Shown: positions 1 to 8,771, counted from the first letter of the stretch. The stretch: DNA of 64,000 nucleotides from Caballeronia arvi (GCF_001544695.2 NZ_FCOM02000001.1:248001-312000), one strand, 5' to 3'. The notes: generated by a model not told the origin, from the sequence alone. Numbers and translations are program-made.

Positions 1-157
1 GGACCACCCGAATAGAGTGGCTCCATTCTGAATATTGAAATGGTTCCACATTCTAGAACCCTATCGGGATATAGTTAGCCCAATCAGTGGAAAAAATTTC
101 CGAGCGTCCGCGGAGACTCTCGGAAGTATCAAGAGTTTTCCGAAGGAGACACGGAAG

Positions 158-1282
158 ATGAAATCCGATCAGGTGATCGTCAGCTTTCGCGGCGTGCGAA
201 AGACTTACGACGGGGAAACGCTCGTCGTCAAATCGCTCGATCTCGACATCTATCAGGGCGAATTCCTCACGCTGCTCGGGCCGTCGGGCTCGGGCAAGAC
301 GACCTGCCTGATGATGCTCGCGGGCTTCGAGTTCCCGACCGGCGGCGAGATCTGGCTCGACGGCAAGCTGCTCAACAAGGTGCCGCCGCATAAGCGCGAT
401 ATCGGCATGGTGTTCCAGAACTACGCGCTGTTTCCGCATCTGTCGGTGCAGCAAAACGTGGAATACCCGCTGACAGTACGCAAGATGTCTGCCGAAGAAC
501 GCGCGCACCGTGTGAACGACGCGCTCAAGATGGTGCGCATGGAAAGCTTCGCGAAGCGTTATCCGGCGCAGCTTTCGGGCGGTCAGCAGCAGCGCATTGC
601 GCTCGCCCGCGCGCTCGTCTTCGAACCGAAGCTCGTGCTGATGGACGAGCCGCTCGGCGCACTCGACAAGCAATTGCGCGAGCACATGCAGATCGAGCTC
701 AAGGCGCTGCACGAGAAGCTCGGCGTCACCTTCGTGTACGTGACACACGATCAGGGCGAAGCGCTCACCATGTCCGACCGCGTCGCGGTGTTCGACAAGG
801 GCATCGTGCAGCAGCTCGACACCGTCGATCACCTCTACGAAGCGCCTTGCAACGAATTCGTCGCGAACTTCATCGGCGACAGCAACCGGCTGCGCGGCAC
901 CATCGAAGATGCACACGGCGATTACTGTGCGATCCGCCTTGCCGACGGCACGCGGCTGTCCGGTCTCAACGTCGCGAAGGCGCAACCGGGCGCGTCGGCC
1001 ATTGCGTGCATCCGGCCCGAGCGCATGAAGCTCACGGCGGCCAACGGTCACGCGAATGGTCACGCGAATGGTCACGCAAACGGCGACGGACGCAATGCGC
1101 TCGCGGGCGAAGCGAGAAGCCTCATCTATTTCGGCGATCACGTACGCATGCGCTGCGGCGTGCGCGAGCAGGACGAGTGCTTCGTCAAGGTGCCGCTCGG
1201 CACGGCGGCGCTCGACGGCTTCACGCCCGGCGCGCCCGTCGCGCTGGAGTTCGCGCCCGAGCATCTGCGTGTATTCGCCTGA
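158..1282 (+). CDS. Polyamine-type ABC transporter ATP-binding protein (PotA-like)
   Basis: This is the cytoplasmic ATPase that would power import of a polyamine-like solute through the two permeases downstream. The 374-residue protein has a Walker A motif (GPSGSGKTT, about residues 41-49), a signature LSGGQQQR near 138, Walker B LVLMDEP near 160 and the H-loop YVTHDQ near 196, followed by a C-terminal TOBE domain. I place the start at the ATG at 158 because GAAGGAG lies just upstream; a longer reading frame from 35 has no ribosome binding site. The TOBE region carries an odd Asn-Gly-His-Ala tandem repeat near residues 296-310. The binding protein gene follows after 69 bp, so the four genes look like one operon. 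The family is certain; the substrate is inferred. Confidence 0.92.
   Translation: MKSDQVIVSFRGVRKTYDGETLVVKSLDLDIYQGEFLTLLGPSGSGKTTCLMMLAGFEFPTGGEIWLDGKLLNKVPPHKRDIGMVFQNYALFPHLSVQQNVEYPLTVRKMSAEERAHRVNDALKMVRMESFAKRYPAQLSGGQQQRIALARALVFEPKLVLMDEPLGALDKQLREHMQIELKALHEKLGVTFVYVTHDQGEALTMSDRVAVFDKGIVQQLDTVDHLYEAPCNEFVANFIGDSNRLRGTIEDAHGDYCAIRLADGTRLSGLNVAKAQPGASAIACIRPERMKLTAANGHANGHANGHANGDGRNALAGEARSLIYFGDHVRMRCGVREQDECFVKVPLGTAALDGFTPGAPVALEFAPEHLRVFA
1043..1084 (+). repeat. 12-bp in-frame tandem repeat inside the ABC ATPase gene
   Basis: A 12-bp unit (GGTCACGCGAAT) occurs about three and a half times, encoding repeated Asn-Gly-His-Ala in the TOBE region. Because the unit is a multiple of three, changes in copy number would not break the frame. 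Confidence 0.8.
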
Positions 1283-1351
1283 AACACGCGTTCATCTTTA
1301 TCGGCAGCAGGTCCACTGACAAAACCAAGTCAAAGAAGAGAGGAAACCATC

Positions 1352-2386
1352 ATGAAGAAGTTCGCACTGTGTTCCATGGCGGCCGCGCTCGCATGCGTAT
1401 CGGCGGCGTCGGTTGCGGCTGAAATCACCGTCGTCAATTTCGGCGGCGCGAATGGCGACGCGCAGAAAGTCGCGTTCAATCAGCCGTTCGAGCAATCGAC
1501 CAAGAACAAGGTCACCGCCGTCGAGTACAACGGCGAGCAGGCCAAGGTCAAGGCGATGGTCGAAGCGAAGCACGTGAACTGGGACGTCGTCGAAGTCGAA
1601 TCGGGCGATCTCGGCCGCGGCTGCGACGAAGGTCTCTATGAAAAGCTCGACTGGTCGAAGATCGCGAAAAAATCCGACCTCGTGCCCGAATCGCCGGCGA
1701 CGTGCGGCGTCGGCTTCTTCGTGTGGTCGACCGCGCTCGCCTACAACGCCGACAAGCTCAAGGCCGCCCCGGCGAGCTGGGCCGATTTCTGGGACACGAA
1801 GAAATTCCCGGGCAAGCGCGGCATGCGCAAGGGCGCGCGCTACAACCTCGAATTCGCGCTGATGGCCGACGGCGTCGCGCCGAAGGACGTCTACAAAGTG
1901 CTCGGCACGAAGGCCGGCGCGGACCGCGCGTTCAAGAAGCTCGACGAGCTCAAGCCGTCGATCCAGTGGTGGGAAGCGGGCGCGCAGCCGCCGCAATTCC
2001 TCGTCGCGGGCGACGTCGTGATGTCCACCGCCTACAACGGCCGCATCGACGCGGCGCGCAAGGAAGGCAAGAACCTCAAGGTCGTGTGGAACGGCAGTAT
2101 CTACGACCTCGACTACTGGGCGATTCCGAAGGGCTCGCCGAACAAGGACGTGGCGACGCAGTTCATCGCGTATTCGGTGTCGCAGAAGCCGCAGGAAGTC
2201 TATGCGCAGCACATCGCGTACGGCCCGGTGAACAAGGCCGCGATCTCCGCCCTCGACGCGAAGACCAAGGCCGACATGCCGAACTCGCCGGACAACGCGA
2301 AGAACGCCGTGCTGCAGGACATGGCGTTCTGGACCGACCACGGCGACGAGCTCGAACAGCGCTTCACCGCGTGGGCATCGAAGTAA
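1352..2386 (+). CDS. Extracellular solute-binding protein, spermidine/putrescine type
   Basis: This is a periplasmic substrate-binding protein of 344 residues that delivers its ligand to the permeases encoded downstream. It has a clear Sec signal peptide (MKKFALCSMAAALACVSAAS, cleaved after VAA near residue 23) and then the start typical of the PotD/YdcS family (EITVVNFGGANGD). GAGAGGAAACC lies before the ATG. It sits between the ATPase and permease genes, which supports one operon. No lipobox is seen, so it should be soluble. The ligand could be putrescine, spermidine or a related amine such as GABA; the sequence alone does not decide. Confidence 0.9.
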   Translation: MKKFALCSMAAALACVSAASVAAEITVVNFGGANGDAQKVAFNQPFEQSTKNKVTAVEYNGEQAKVKAMVEAKHVNWDVVEVESGDLGRGCDEGLYEKLDWSKIAKKSDLVPESPATCGVGFFVWSTALAYNADKLKAAPASWADFWDTKKFPGKRGMRKGARYNLEFALMADGVAPKDVYKVLGTKAGADRAFKKLDELKPSIQWWEAGAQPPQFLVAGDVVMSTAYNGRIDAARKEGKNLKVVWNGSIYDLDYWAIPKGSPNKDVATQFIAYSVSQKPQEVYAQHIAYGPVNKAAISALDAKTKADMPNSPDNAKNAVLQDMAFWTDHGDELEQRFTAWASK

Positions 2387-2450
2387 GCACTTTGCAGGGA
2401 TGACGGTCGCGCTCCTCAACAAGCGCGACCGCAAGGAAGGAGACACCAGC

Positions 2451-3722
2451 GTGAACACCATGACGATCGCGGCGGAAGACTCGCGCGAATCGAGCGCGCG
2501 TCTGAAGCGCGAGCTGAAGATCGCCGATGCGAAAAAGCGCGCGATGGCGCTCGCGCTCATCGCACCGCTCGCCATTTTTCTTTTTCTGATTTTCGTGGTG
2601 CCGATCGGCGCGCTGCTTACGCGCGCGATCGAAAATCCCGAAGTGGCGAACGCGCTGCCGCACACCGGCGCCGCGCTCGCGAAATGGGACCGCAAGGCGC
2701 CGCCATCGGACGAAGCTTATGCCGCGCTCGCGCAAGATCTCACGGCGATGGCGGAAGGCGAATCGATGGGCGCCCTCGCCCGCCGCCTGAACACCGAAAT
2801 CCCGGGCTACCGCTCGCTCGTCGCGAAAACCGCGCGCGCAATGCCGATGACGGGCGACGACGGCAAGCCGCTGCCCGCGGCGCAAATCAAGGCGAAGATT
2901 CTCGAGATCGACGACCGCTGGAACGATCCCGCCTATTGGCAAGCGATCGCGAAGAACGCGGGCCGTTATTCGCCGTTCTACATCCTCGCGTCGCTCGATC
3001 ACAAGCAGGACGGCTTCGGCAATATCGTCCATGCCGGTCCGGATCAGTCCATCTATCTGAACGTTTTCTCCCGCACGTTCGTGATCGGCGTGGGCGTGAC
3101 GCTGTTCGCGCTCTTGCTCGGCTATCCGCTCGCCTACTGGATTTCGACGCTGCCCGAACGCCGCGCCAATCTCGTGATGGTGCTCGTGCTGATCCCGTTC
3201 TGGACCTCGATTCTGGTGCGCGTCGCCGCGTGGATCGTGCTGTTGCAGAGCGAAGGGCTCGTGAACACGGCGCTGATCGGCGCGGGGCTGATCGGCTCGC
3301 CGCTCGCGCTGCTGTTCAACCGCGTGGGCGTCTATATCTCGATGACGCACATCCTGCTGCCGTTCATGATCCTGCCGCTCTACAGCGTGATGAAATCCGT
3401 GCCGCCGACGTATCAGCGCGCGGCCGTGTCGCTCGGCAGCCATCCGTTCGCCGCGTTCTGGCGCGTGTATGTGCCGCAGACCTATCCGGGCATCGGCGCG
3501 GGCGTGCTGCTCGTGTTCATTCTCGCGATCGGGTACTACATCACGCCGGCGCTGCTCGGCGGGCCGAACGATCAGATGGTCAGCTATTACATCGCCTACT
3601 TCACCAACGTGACGATCAACTGGGGCATGGCTTGTGCGCTCGGCGCGCTGCTGCTCGCCGCCACGTTGCTGCTGTATGTGGTCTACGGACGCTTTACGCG
3701 CGCGAACGTGAGCCTGGGGTAA
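2451..3722 (+). CDS. ABC transporter permease (PotB/PotH/YdcU-like) with a large periplasmic insertion
   Basis: This is an inner-membrane permease subunit (BPD_transp_1 family). I prefer the GTG at 2451, or the ATG at 2460 in the same frame, because AAGGAAGGAG ends 8 bp upstream; an ATG at 2400 would add 17 residues but has a poorer site. TM1 is near residues 35-60 (LIAPLAIFLFLIFVVPIGAL). About 140 mostly hydrophilic residues then precede TM2 (near 205), a loop much longer than in classical PotB. The cytoplasmic EAA loop reads AAVSLGSHPFAAFWRVYVPQ. The second permease follows after 6 bp. The family is sure; the role of the insertion is unknown. Confidence 0.88.
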   Translation: MNTMTIAAEDSRESSARLKRELKIADAKKRAMALALIAPLAIFLFLIFVVPIGALLTRAIENPEVANALPHTGAALAKWDRKAPPSDEAYAALAQDLTAMAEGESMGALARRLNTEIPGYRSLVAKTARAMPMTGDDGKPLPAAQIKAKILEIDDRWNDPAYWQAIAKNAGRYSPFYILASLDHKQDGFGNIVHAGPDQSIYLNVFSRTFVIGVGVTLFALLLGYPLAYWISTLPERRANLVMVLVLIPFWTSILVRVAAWIVLLQSEGLVNTALIGAGLIGSPLALLFNRVGVYISMTHILLPFMILPLYSVMKSVPPTYQRAAVSLGSHPFAAFWRVYVPQTYPGIGAGVLLVFILAIGYYITPALLGGPNDQMVSYYIAYFTNVTINWGMACALGALLLAATLLLYVVYGRFTRANVSLG

Positions 3723-3728
3723 CGGAAT

Positions 3729-4568
3729 ATGAAACTCGCCAAACCGCTGTTCGCGCCGCATACGTCGGGCATCGAGCGCATCTGGTATTTCGCGTTGCGC
3801 ATTCTTTGCGTGCTGACGCTCCTGTATCTGATCCTGCCGGTGCTCGCGATCGTGCCGCTCTCGTTCTCGTCGAGCACGTTCCTCGTCTACCCGATTCCGG
3901 GCTGGTCGATGCGCTGGTATCACAACCTCGTCATGTCGCAGGAATGGCGCATGGCGGCAAAGAACAGCTTCATCGTTGCGCCTTCTGCAACCATCGTCGC
4001 AACGATCCTCGGCACGCTCGCCGCGGTCGGGCTGACGAAGGCCAACTTCATCGGCAAAAGCGCGCTGATGGCCGTGCTCATTTCGCCGATGATCGTGCCC
4101 GTGATCGTCGTCGGCGTCGGCATGTATCTGTTTTTTGCGCCGCTCGGGATTGCGAATACCTATTTCGGGCTGATTCTTGCGCATGCTGCGCTCGGCGTGC
4201 CGTTCGTCGTGACGACTGTCGGCGCGACGCTGCAGAACTTCAATTACAACCTCGTGCGTGCGAGCCAGTCGCTCGGTGCGAGCCCGCTTACGACTTTCTT
4301 TCGCGTGACGCTGCCGGTCATCGCGCCGGGCGTGATTTCGGGCGCGCTGTTCGCGTTCGCCACCTCGTTCGATGAAGTCGTGGTCACCCTCTTTCTCGCT
4401 GGCGCCGATCAGACGACATTGCCGCGGCAGATGTTTACCGGCATTCGCGAAAACATCAGCCCGACGATCGCCGCGCTCGCGACGATCCTCATCGTGTTTT
4501 CGACGAGCTTGCTGTTGGCGCTGGAATGGCTGCGTGGCCGCGCGGCGGCGCGTGCGGTAGCGGGGTAA
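3729..4568 (+). CDS. ABC transporter permease (PotC/PotI/YdcV-like)
   Basis: This is the second inner-membrane permease subunit, 279 residues with about six predicted TM helices. The EAA loop (RASQSLGASPLTTFFRVTLP) contacts the ATPase in this family. The gene starts 6 bp after the first permease and is the last of the four, so the operon reads ATPase, binding protein, permease, permease. The length matches PotC/PotI, in contrast to the enlarged first permease. No terminator with a T-run follows; instead there is a 530-bp spacer. Confidence 0.9.
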   Translation: MKLAKPLFAPHTSGIERIWYFALRILCVLTLLYLILPVLAIVPLSFSSSTFLVYPIPGWSMRWYHNLVMSQEWRMAAKNSFIVAPSATIVATILGTLAAVGLTKANFIGKSALMAVLISPMIVPVIVVGVGMYLFFAPLGIANTYFGLILAHAALGVPFVVTTVGATLQNFNYNLVRASQSLGASPLTTFFRVTLPVIAPGVISGALFAFATSFDEVVVTLFLAGADQTTLPRQMFTGIRENISPTIAALATILIVFSTSLLLALEWLRGRAAARAVAG

Positions 4569-5101
4569 GAGATGGACCGCGGGCGGGTGCCCGGATCGGG
4601 TCAAAGGCTTGTCCGGCGGGGCTCTGCATAGGGCCACCGTCCGCATCGAGGGCGCCGACGCGGTTATTTCGTGTCGATTCTTGCGTGCACACGCGACACT
4701 CGGCTTGCCTTTCCGTCGTGGCGATGCGGGCGCGAGTCCGCGTACGCCTTTCTATCGCTCGGAGATGGTTTGGAATGCGGCCGCGGTCGGGTGCCCGGAC
4801 CGGTTCCAGCCATGTCAGACGGGGCTTCGAGTGGGACCATCGTGTGCGTCGAGAGGCTGCCTGGCGCACTCGGTTGTTAATGGTGAGTCCGATAACCCTT
4901 TCGTGCGAAACGAACCGTACGTAGAGGGCATCGCTTTCGGTCCGACATTAACCCTTCGAACCGCCTGGAACGCCCGCCAGTAAAGCAAGCACTTGGGGCC
5001 GCGCACGGCGCTACAGGCCCGCCACGTAAGGCTCCCAAAGACGCCAAGCCGATTATTCGTAACAACGGGATAGTGTATTCACTGATGCAGTATTTATCGG
5101 A
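4569..5101. other. 533-bp spacer without a convincing gene
   Basis: The spacer holds several overlapping open frames with no ribosome binding sites and Arg/Ser/Ala-rich low-complexity translations, so I call none of them. It contains a degenerate direct repeat (listed separately) and an AT-richer stretch near 5040-5100 that probably carries the promoter of the DUF3331 gene. Confidence 0.6.
4577..4880 (+). repeat. Degenerate direct repeat (about 95-100 bp, two copies)
   Basis: Copy A (about 4577-4670) and copy B (about 4781-4880) share a 19-bp core (CCGCGGNCGGGTGCCCGGA) and then roughly two-thirds identity, including GGGGCT, GGGNCCA and GCNTCGAGNGG blocks in the same order. They lie about 204 bp apart in a non-coding spacer. 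The origin is unknown. Confidence 0.5.
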
Positions 5102-5617
5102 ATGTGCTTAATGGCGTACGTTCTAGGTCGAGTCAAAGCCTGGAACAATGCCATGACAGCTTTTTCGAAAAGAGCGGACCCGTGGTCACAGACGGTTCAC
5201 CAGCTCGAGGCGATGCCGAAGGATATCGCCCGCACTGCCCCTTCCCAGAAAACCGCGCGCGCCGAAAGCGCGTTTCTCGAGCGCCTGACGCGCGACTGGA
5301 ACCGCACGCACCCGCATTCCGACGATCGCGTGCCCTTCCCGCAAGCCGTCGTGCGCGTGATCGAGCGTCCGAGCAGCGCGACGGCGCTCGTCTACTGGTC
5401 CGATCCCGGAACGTGCCATTACGGTTATCAGGGCTGGCGCGCGACCACGGCAACGGCCGAGGGCGTGTGCTCACTCTCGGGGATGCCGATACATCGCGGC
5501 GATCAGGTCTATCGGCCTTCGCAGCGCGATCCGAAGCCGCAGAACGCCTCCGCGATGATCCTCGCCGCTGCGATGCCTCAGAGCAGCGAGGAAGTGGAAG
5601 CGGACGTGCACGGCTGA
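5102..5617 (+). CDS. DUF3331 domain-containing protein
   Basis: This is a 171-residue cytoplasmic protein of a family found mainly in Burkholderiales and of unknown function. Its C-terminal half shows the DUF3331 features I recall: ALVYWSDPGTCHYGYQGW followed by CSLSGMPIHRGDQVYRPS. Conserved cysteines (in GTCHYG and GVCSLSG) suggest a small metal-binding or zinc-ribbon-like fold, though this is inference. The first 50 residues look poorly conserved, and the start is uncertain: ATGs at 5102, 5111 and 5152 are all possible and none has a strong ribosome binding site. Confidence 0.7.
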   Translation: MCLMAYVLGRVKAWNNAMTAFSKRADPWSQTVHQLEAMPKDIARTAPSQKTARAESAFLERLTRDWNRTHPHSDDRVPFPQAVVRVIERPSSATALVYWSDPGTCHYGYQGWRATTATAEGVCSLSGMPIHRGDQVYRPSQRDPKPQNASAMILAAAMPQSSEEVEADVHG

Positions 5618-5684
5618 CAGTCCGCGCAAGCGAAGCGACGACGCGCCCGGAATCGGTTCCGATGCCGGGCGTGCCGCTTCGCGC

Positions 5685-6299
5685 TCAGTATCCGATCGTG
5701 ATCCGCTGCCTGACGTGGGCGTCGCGCTCGAACTCGTCGAGGAAGGCGATCGCGTAATCTTCGAACGAGATCCAGCTGCGGCCGCTGCCGTCGACGAGCA
5801 ACTCGTCCACGCCGAGCCGGAATCGCTGCGTGCGTGCGCCCGGCACGAATTCGGCTGAAGGCGAAATGAAAGTCCAGTCGATGTCGCGCTCGCGGCGCAG
5901 CGCGTCGAGGAACGCGGCGCCCGCCGTGGCCTCCGGCTTGTACGCGTCGGGAAAGTCCGGCAAGTCGAGTACGCGACGACCCGGCGCGACGTACAGGCTG
6001 CCAGCGCCGCCGACCACCAGCAGCCGCCGCACGCCCGCGCGCTTCATCGGTTCGACGATCGCGCTCTCGGAAACCGTGGCGAAGCGCGTCGCGCTGAACA
6101 CCGCATCGTGCCCGGCGATGGCGGCCGCGAGCGCCTCAGGATCGAGCACGTCGACGCTTAGCGCGCTGACGCCCTCGCGCTCCGCGAGCCCGGATGTGTC
6201 GCGCGCGATCGCGGTGATCGTGTGTCCGCGCCGCAACGCTTCTTCCATCAGACGGCTGCCGACATTGCCCGTCGCGCCAATGATCGCGATTTTGCTCAT
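5685..6299 (-). CDS. NAD(P)-dependent oxidoreductase, NmrA/atypical SDR family
   Basis: This is a 204-residue Rossmann-fold protein with the N-terminal dinucleotide-binding motif IAIIGATGNVGSRL at residues 4-17. It lacks the Tyr-x-x-x-Lys pair of classical short-chain dehydrogenases, as is usual in NAD(P)H-binding proteins of the NmrA/YwnB type, which act as reductases or redox sensors. The gene stands alone: its neighbours are on the opposite strand, and a 440-bp spacer lies upstream. The substrate is unknown. Confidence 0.82.
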   Translation of the reverse strand: MSKIAIIGATGNVGSRLMEEALRRGHTITAIARDTSGLAEREGVSALSVDVLDPEALAAAIAGHDAVFSATRFATVSESAIVEPMKRAGVRRLLVVGGAGSLYVAPGRRVLDLPDFPDAYKPEATAGAAFLDALRRERDIDWTFISPSAEFVPGARTQRFRLGVDELLVDGSGRSWISFEDYAIAFLDEFERDAHVRQRITIGY

Positions 6300-6740
6300 T
6301 GCTGGTTCTCCATTCTTTTTAACGGCGTTCGCACCGGCATCGCCCGACCGGCCGGTTCATCATAAGGGAAATAAACCGCGCGCAATCGCCCTTTCGGATC
6401 TAGTTTTTTCCGATGAATACGGAGATCCGAGAATCGGCCGGCGCGCGGCCATTATTAAAAGCATACGTAGCAAGCCTATGGTCATGCAATTTCCGGGCCG
6501 ATTTCGCGCGGCTGGCGGTATATCGACACACCATTGTCATAACCGAAACGCGCTTTCGAAAACGTATGTCGCCGTTAAACTAGAGGCCCCGCGCTCTTTC
6601 GAAACGCGCGACAGCGGCGATCACCGGCGCGCCGCCCGCAGCAGTCTCGAAGCGAGTTTCCAAATCGAAGTTCGCCAAAATGTCATGACATTGGTTTATA
6701 TTGCAGTTCCTCGCCGCTCCATTACCGGAAGGAGTTAACC
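6300..6740. other. Divergent intergenic region, 441 bp
   Basis: No gene is supported here. The region lies between the minus-strand oxidoreductase and the plus-strand 65-residue gene and should hold both promoters. AT-rich patches occur near 6395-6425, 6450-6470 and 6690-6705 (TATATT at 6697). I could not assign a confident -35/-10 pair. Confidence 0.5.
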
Positions 6741-6938
6741 GTGAAGAATCCGCAATTGCAGGGTGCCATCGAAGGACGCGAAAATCCGGCAGGCGAAACC
6801 GCCTACGAGCCGATTCCGGTTCGCGCTGTCCCCAAGGATTCGGCCGATCAACCCGGCTACTCCGATTCGCTGGACATCCCGCTCAATTACGGCATCGTGA
6901 TGGACGCAGTTCGCGACGCAGTACGCGCGAATCCGTAA
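6741..6938 (+). CDS. Small hypothetical protein, 65 residues
   Basis: I do not recognise this protein. It is a small, acidic, Pro-rich and soluble product starting with GTG at 6741. It is a credible gene because GGAAGGAG lies at ideal spacing upstream and a strong intrinsic terminator follows 20 bp after the stop codon. There is no signal peptide, membrane segment or cysteine. The C-terminal part (LNYGIVMDAVRDAVRANP) looks amphipathic. It is transcribed towards the cellulose operon but separated from it by the terminator and 450 bp, so it is probably an independent transcript. Confidence 0.68.
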   Translation: MKNPQLQGAIEGRENPAGETAYEPIPVRAVPKDSADQPGYSDSLDIPLNYGIVMDAVRDAVRANP

Positions 6939-6957
6939 GCGTTCGAAATCCCATGCG

Positions 6958-6986
6958 AAGCGCCCCATTCGGGGCGCTTTTTTTTT
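6958..6986 (+). terminator. Rho-independent terminator after the 65-residue gene
   Basis: An 8-bp GC-rich stem (AGCGCCCC / GGGGCGCT) with a 4-nt loop is followed directly by nine T residues. It should isolate the cellulose operon from upstream transcription. Confidence 0.93.
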
Positions 6987-7432
6987 CGCCCTTCGACGCC
7001 TTTTTCAAGTACGACGAATCGACGATTGGCAAACGGCAAGTAAGTTATTCCGCCCGAAGTCAATCCGTATGAATCAGAGCATTTGCCCGCCGGCTGGGCA
7101 GATTAACGAGATGACACTGCCGCCGCCAAGGGGCAGCCCGCCCGCCCTCGCCCATCGGGATCGAATCAGCGTGTCGACATTTCGTCCATGCGAACGAGCG
7201 CCGAACGCCTGAAATGAGCCGTCTGTGGCTTCCTTTTCGCCCGATCCGACAAAAAATCCACTGCTAGTCTTTCCACTGGCGAAAACAATGACATTGAAGT
7301 AAGTTCAGACGTGTAATAGCGCCTGGACAAACGTCCGGATCAATGCTCGCGGGCTCAAGGGATTCCCGGCGAGGACGTAAACAAGACCGATCAACCACGC
7401 GCTGTGGCTCACGCCCTGCCGAACGAAAAAAC
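6987..7432 (+). promoter_or_regulatory. Leader region of the cellulose operon (446 bp, no gene)
   Basis: No coding frame with a ribosome binding site is seen before bcsD. The stretch at 7230-7330 is locally AT-richer (near GACAAAAAATCC and CAATGACATTGAAGTAAG) and is the likely promoter region for the bcs genes. No binding site could be identified with confidence. Confidence 0.45.
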
Positions 7433-7888
7433 ATGGCCGCTATTTTCGATTACCTGTTGGACAGCCAGATTTCCAAGCAATGGCGTGGCCTGCTGGCCGC
7501 GCTTGCAGACGAGTTCGAAGCGCAGATCGGGCGCAACGAACTGCGTCAGCTGATGCATCGCGTGGGCAGCCGCTTCGCGCAAGCCCGTCCCCTGCCGCCC
7601 TGCGATTCGACGTCGGCGCTCGCCGATGCGCTCAACACGCTGTGGCGCGACACCGACTGGGGCTTCGTCGAACTCTCGGACGAACGCGACTATTTGAGCA
7701 TCGTGCATTACTGCGCGCCGCTGCCCGCTTTCGGCGAAAGCGCGCTCGCGTGGACGCCCGCGTTCCTCGAAGGCGCGTATCAGCAGTGGCTCGCCGCGCT
7801 CGGCGCGCAAGGTCTCGCGATCCGGCAGGCGAGCGAGTTCGGCGACGACGCGGCCATCGAATTCAGGCTCGCGCGCGTCGCGGCCTGA
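7433..7888 (+). CDS. bcsD: Cellulose synthase subunit BcsD
   Basis: BcsD is a small periplasmic-side accessory protein that in Komagataeibacter forms a ring guiding glucan-chain crystallisation; it marks type I cellulose operons. The 151-residue product from the ATG at 7433 matches the family length, whereas the open frame from 7343 would add 30 unlikely residues. Recognisable blocks are LRQLMHRVGSRFA (the NELLREVGRGMG block of the Komagataeibacter protein), the middle WGFVELSDERDYLSIVHY and the C-terminal LEGAYQQWLAA. It is the first gene of the operon and is followed by bcsP after 121 bp. Confidence 0.85.
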   Translation: MAAIFDYLLDSQISKQWRGLLAALADEFEAQIGRNELRQLMHRVGSRFAQARPLPPCDSTSALADALNTLWRDTDWGFVELSDERDYLSIVHYCAPLPAFGESALAWTPAFLEGAYQQWLAALGAQGLAIRQASEFGDDAAIEFRLARVAA

Positions 7889-8009
7889 CAGCAGCTTCAG
7901 CACACACGACCGCCGCCTCGACGCGGCGGCATCGACCGCCCGGACGGGCGGATCAGAACAGGCAGTAGCCGGCCAGGCATCAGGAAAGGTACGACGAGGA
8001 AGCGTCACC

Positions 8010-8771
8010 ATGAATACTTCGCGCGACATCGAGAAGCTGTTCGATCATTTCGGCGGCAATGCAGGCGATTACCAGGAAATCGGCCGGGAAAACGAGGCCA
8101 AGTCGGCGCGCACCCGCTGGCCGCTGCTTGCGACGCTCGACTTCGCGCAGCCCGCGATTCCCGAGATCGCGCCGCGCCGCGACGTGCAACCGAACGCGGC
8201 ACGCCCGCATTCGCATGAAACGCCGGGCGAGCTGGCCAGCACGCAACAAACCCCGACGCCGATCCATCGCGGCAAGCAGCAGCTTTTCATGCGGCCGCAT
8301 CGCCGGACGATTCCGCCCGTCAATCCGCCGGCCGCGGAATCGCTGAGCGCGTTGCGCTTTTCGGTGATGGGCGAATCGGCGTCGGAAGAAAGCGGAACGA
8401 TTCCGGATTCGGCGATCGCGCCCGCCGCCAGCGTGCCGCCGGTTCAGGCGCCGGTCGCGAACGTAACCAACGCAACCCAGCCGGAAGCCTCGCAACCGGC
8501 ATCGACCTTCGGATCGAATTTTCTCGCCCGTCGCGCGCCCGTTCAAGTGCCGCCGGCAACGCGCGCACCGGAGCCGGTGCCTGCTGCGCCGCAGTCGATC
8601 CTCGGCAAGCTCTTCAACCCGCAAGCCCAGCACGCGACGAGCGCGCCCGCGGATTCGCTCAACGCCATGTTCGAGCGTCTGCGCCACGCCGACCGCCCAG
8701 CCAACAAACCCACGAACACGCAGGCAAACGCAGACCACGCCGCGCGCGCGGGCCGCCTCCCACGCTCATGA
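8010..8771 (+). CDS. bcsP: BcsP: BcsR-like N-terminus plus proline-rich tail
   Basis: This is a 253-residue cellulose biosynthesis accessory protein. Residues 5-45 (DIEKLFDHFGGNAGDYQEIG, then a conserved RWPLLATLD) resemble BcsR/YhjR, which in E. coli pairs with BcsQ to stabilise and localise the synthase. The rest is disordered and rich in Pro and Ala, as described for BcsP/BcsO of beta-proteobacteria. Its stop overlaps the start of bcsQ by 4 bp (ATGA), suggesting translational coupling of the BcsR-like and BcsQ partners. The symbol is by context and composition, so less certain than those of its neighbours. Confidence 0.72.
   Translation: MNTSRDIEKLFDHFGGNAGDYQEIGRENEAKSARTRWPLLATLDFAQPAIPEIAPRRDVQPNAARPHSHETPGELASTQQTPTPIHRGKQQLFMRPHRRTIPPVNPPAAESLSALRFSVMGESASEESGTIPDSAIAPAASVPPVQAPVANVTNATQPEASQPASTFGSNFLARRAPVQVPPATRAPEPVPAAPQSILGKLFNPQAQHATSAPADSLNAMFERLRHADRPANKPTNTQANADHAARAGRLPRS

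Noticed and set aside
2364..4646. A 760-codon minus-strand frame across the ABC permease genes
   Set aside because: It is antisense to two clear permeases and rich in Arg, His and Asp without any motif. It is a shadow of GC-rich codon usage.
4526..4983. Small plus-strand open frames in the spacer after the ABC operon
   Set aside because: They overlap one another in several frames, lack ribosome binding sites and have Arg/Ser/Cys-rich translations with no recognisable family.
6671..6716. A sigma-54 promoter before the 65-residue gene (TTGG to TTGCA)
   Set aside because: The GG and GC elements are separated by eight bases instead of the ten required.
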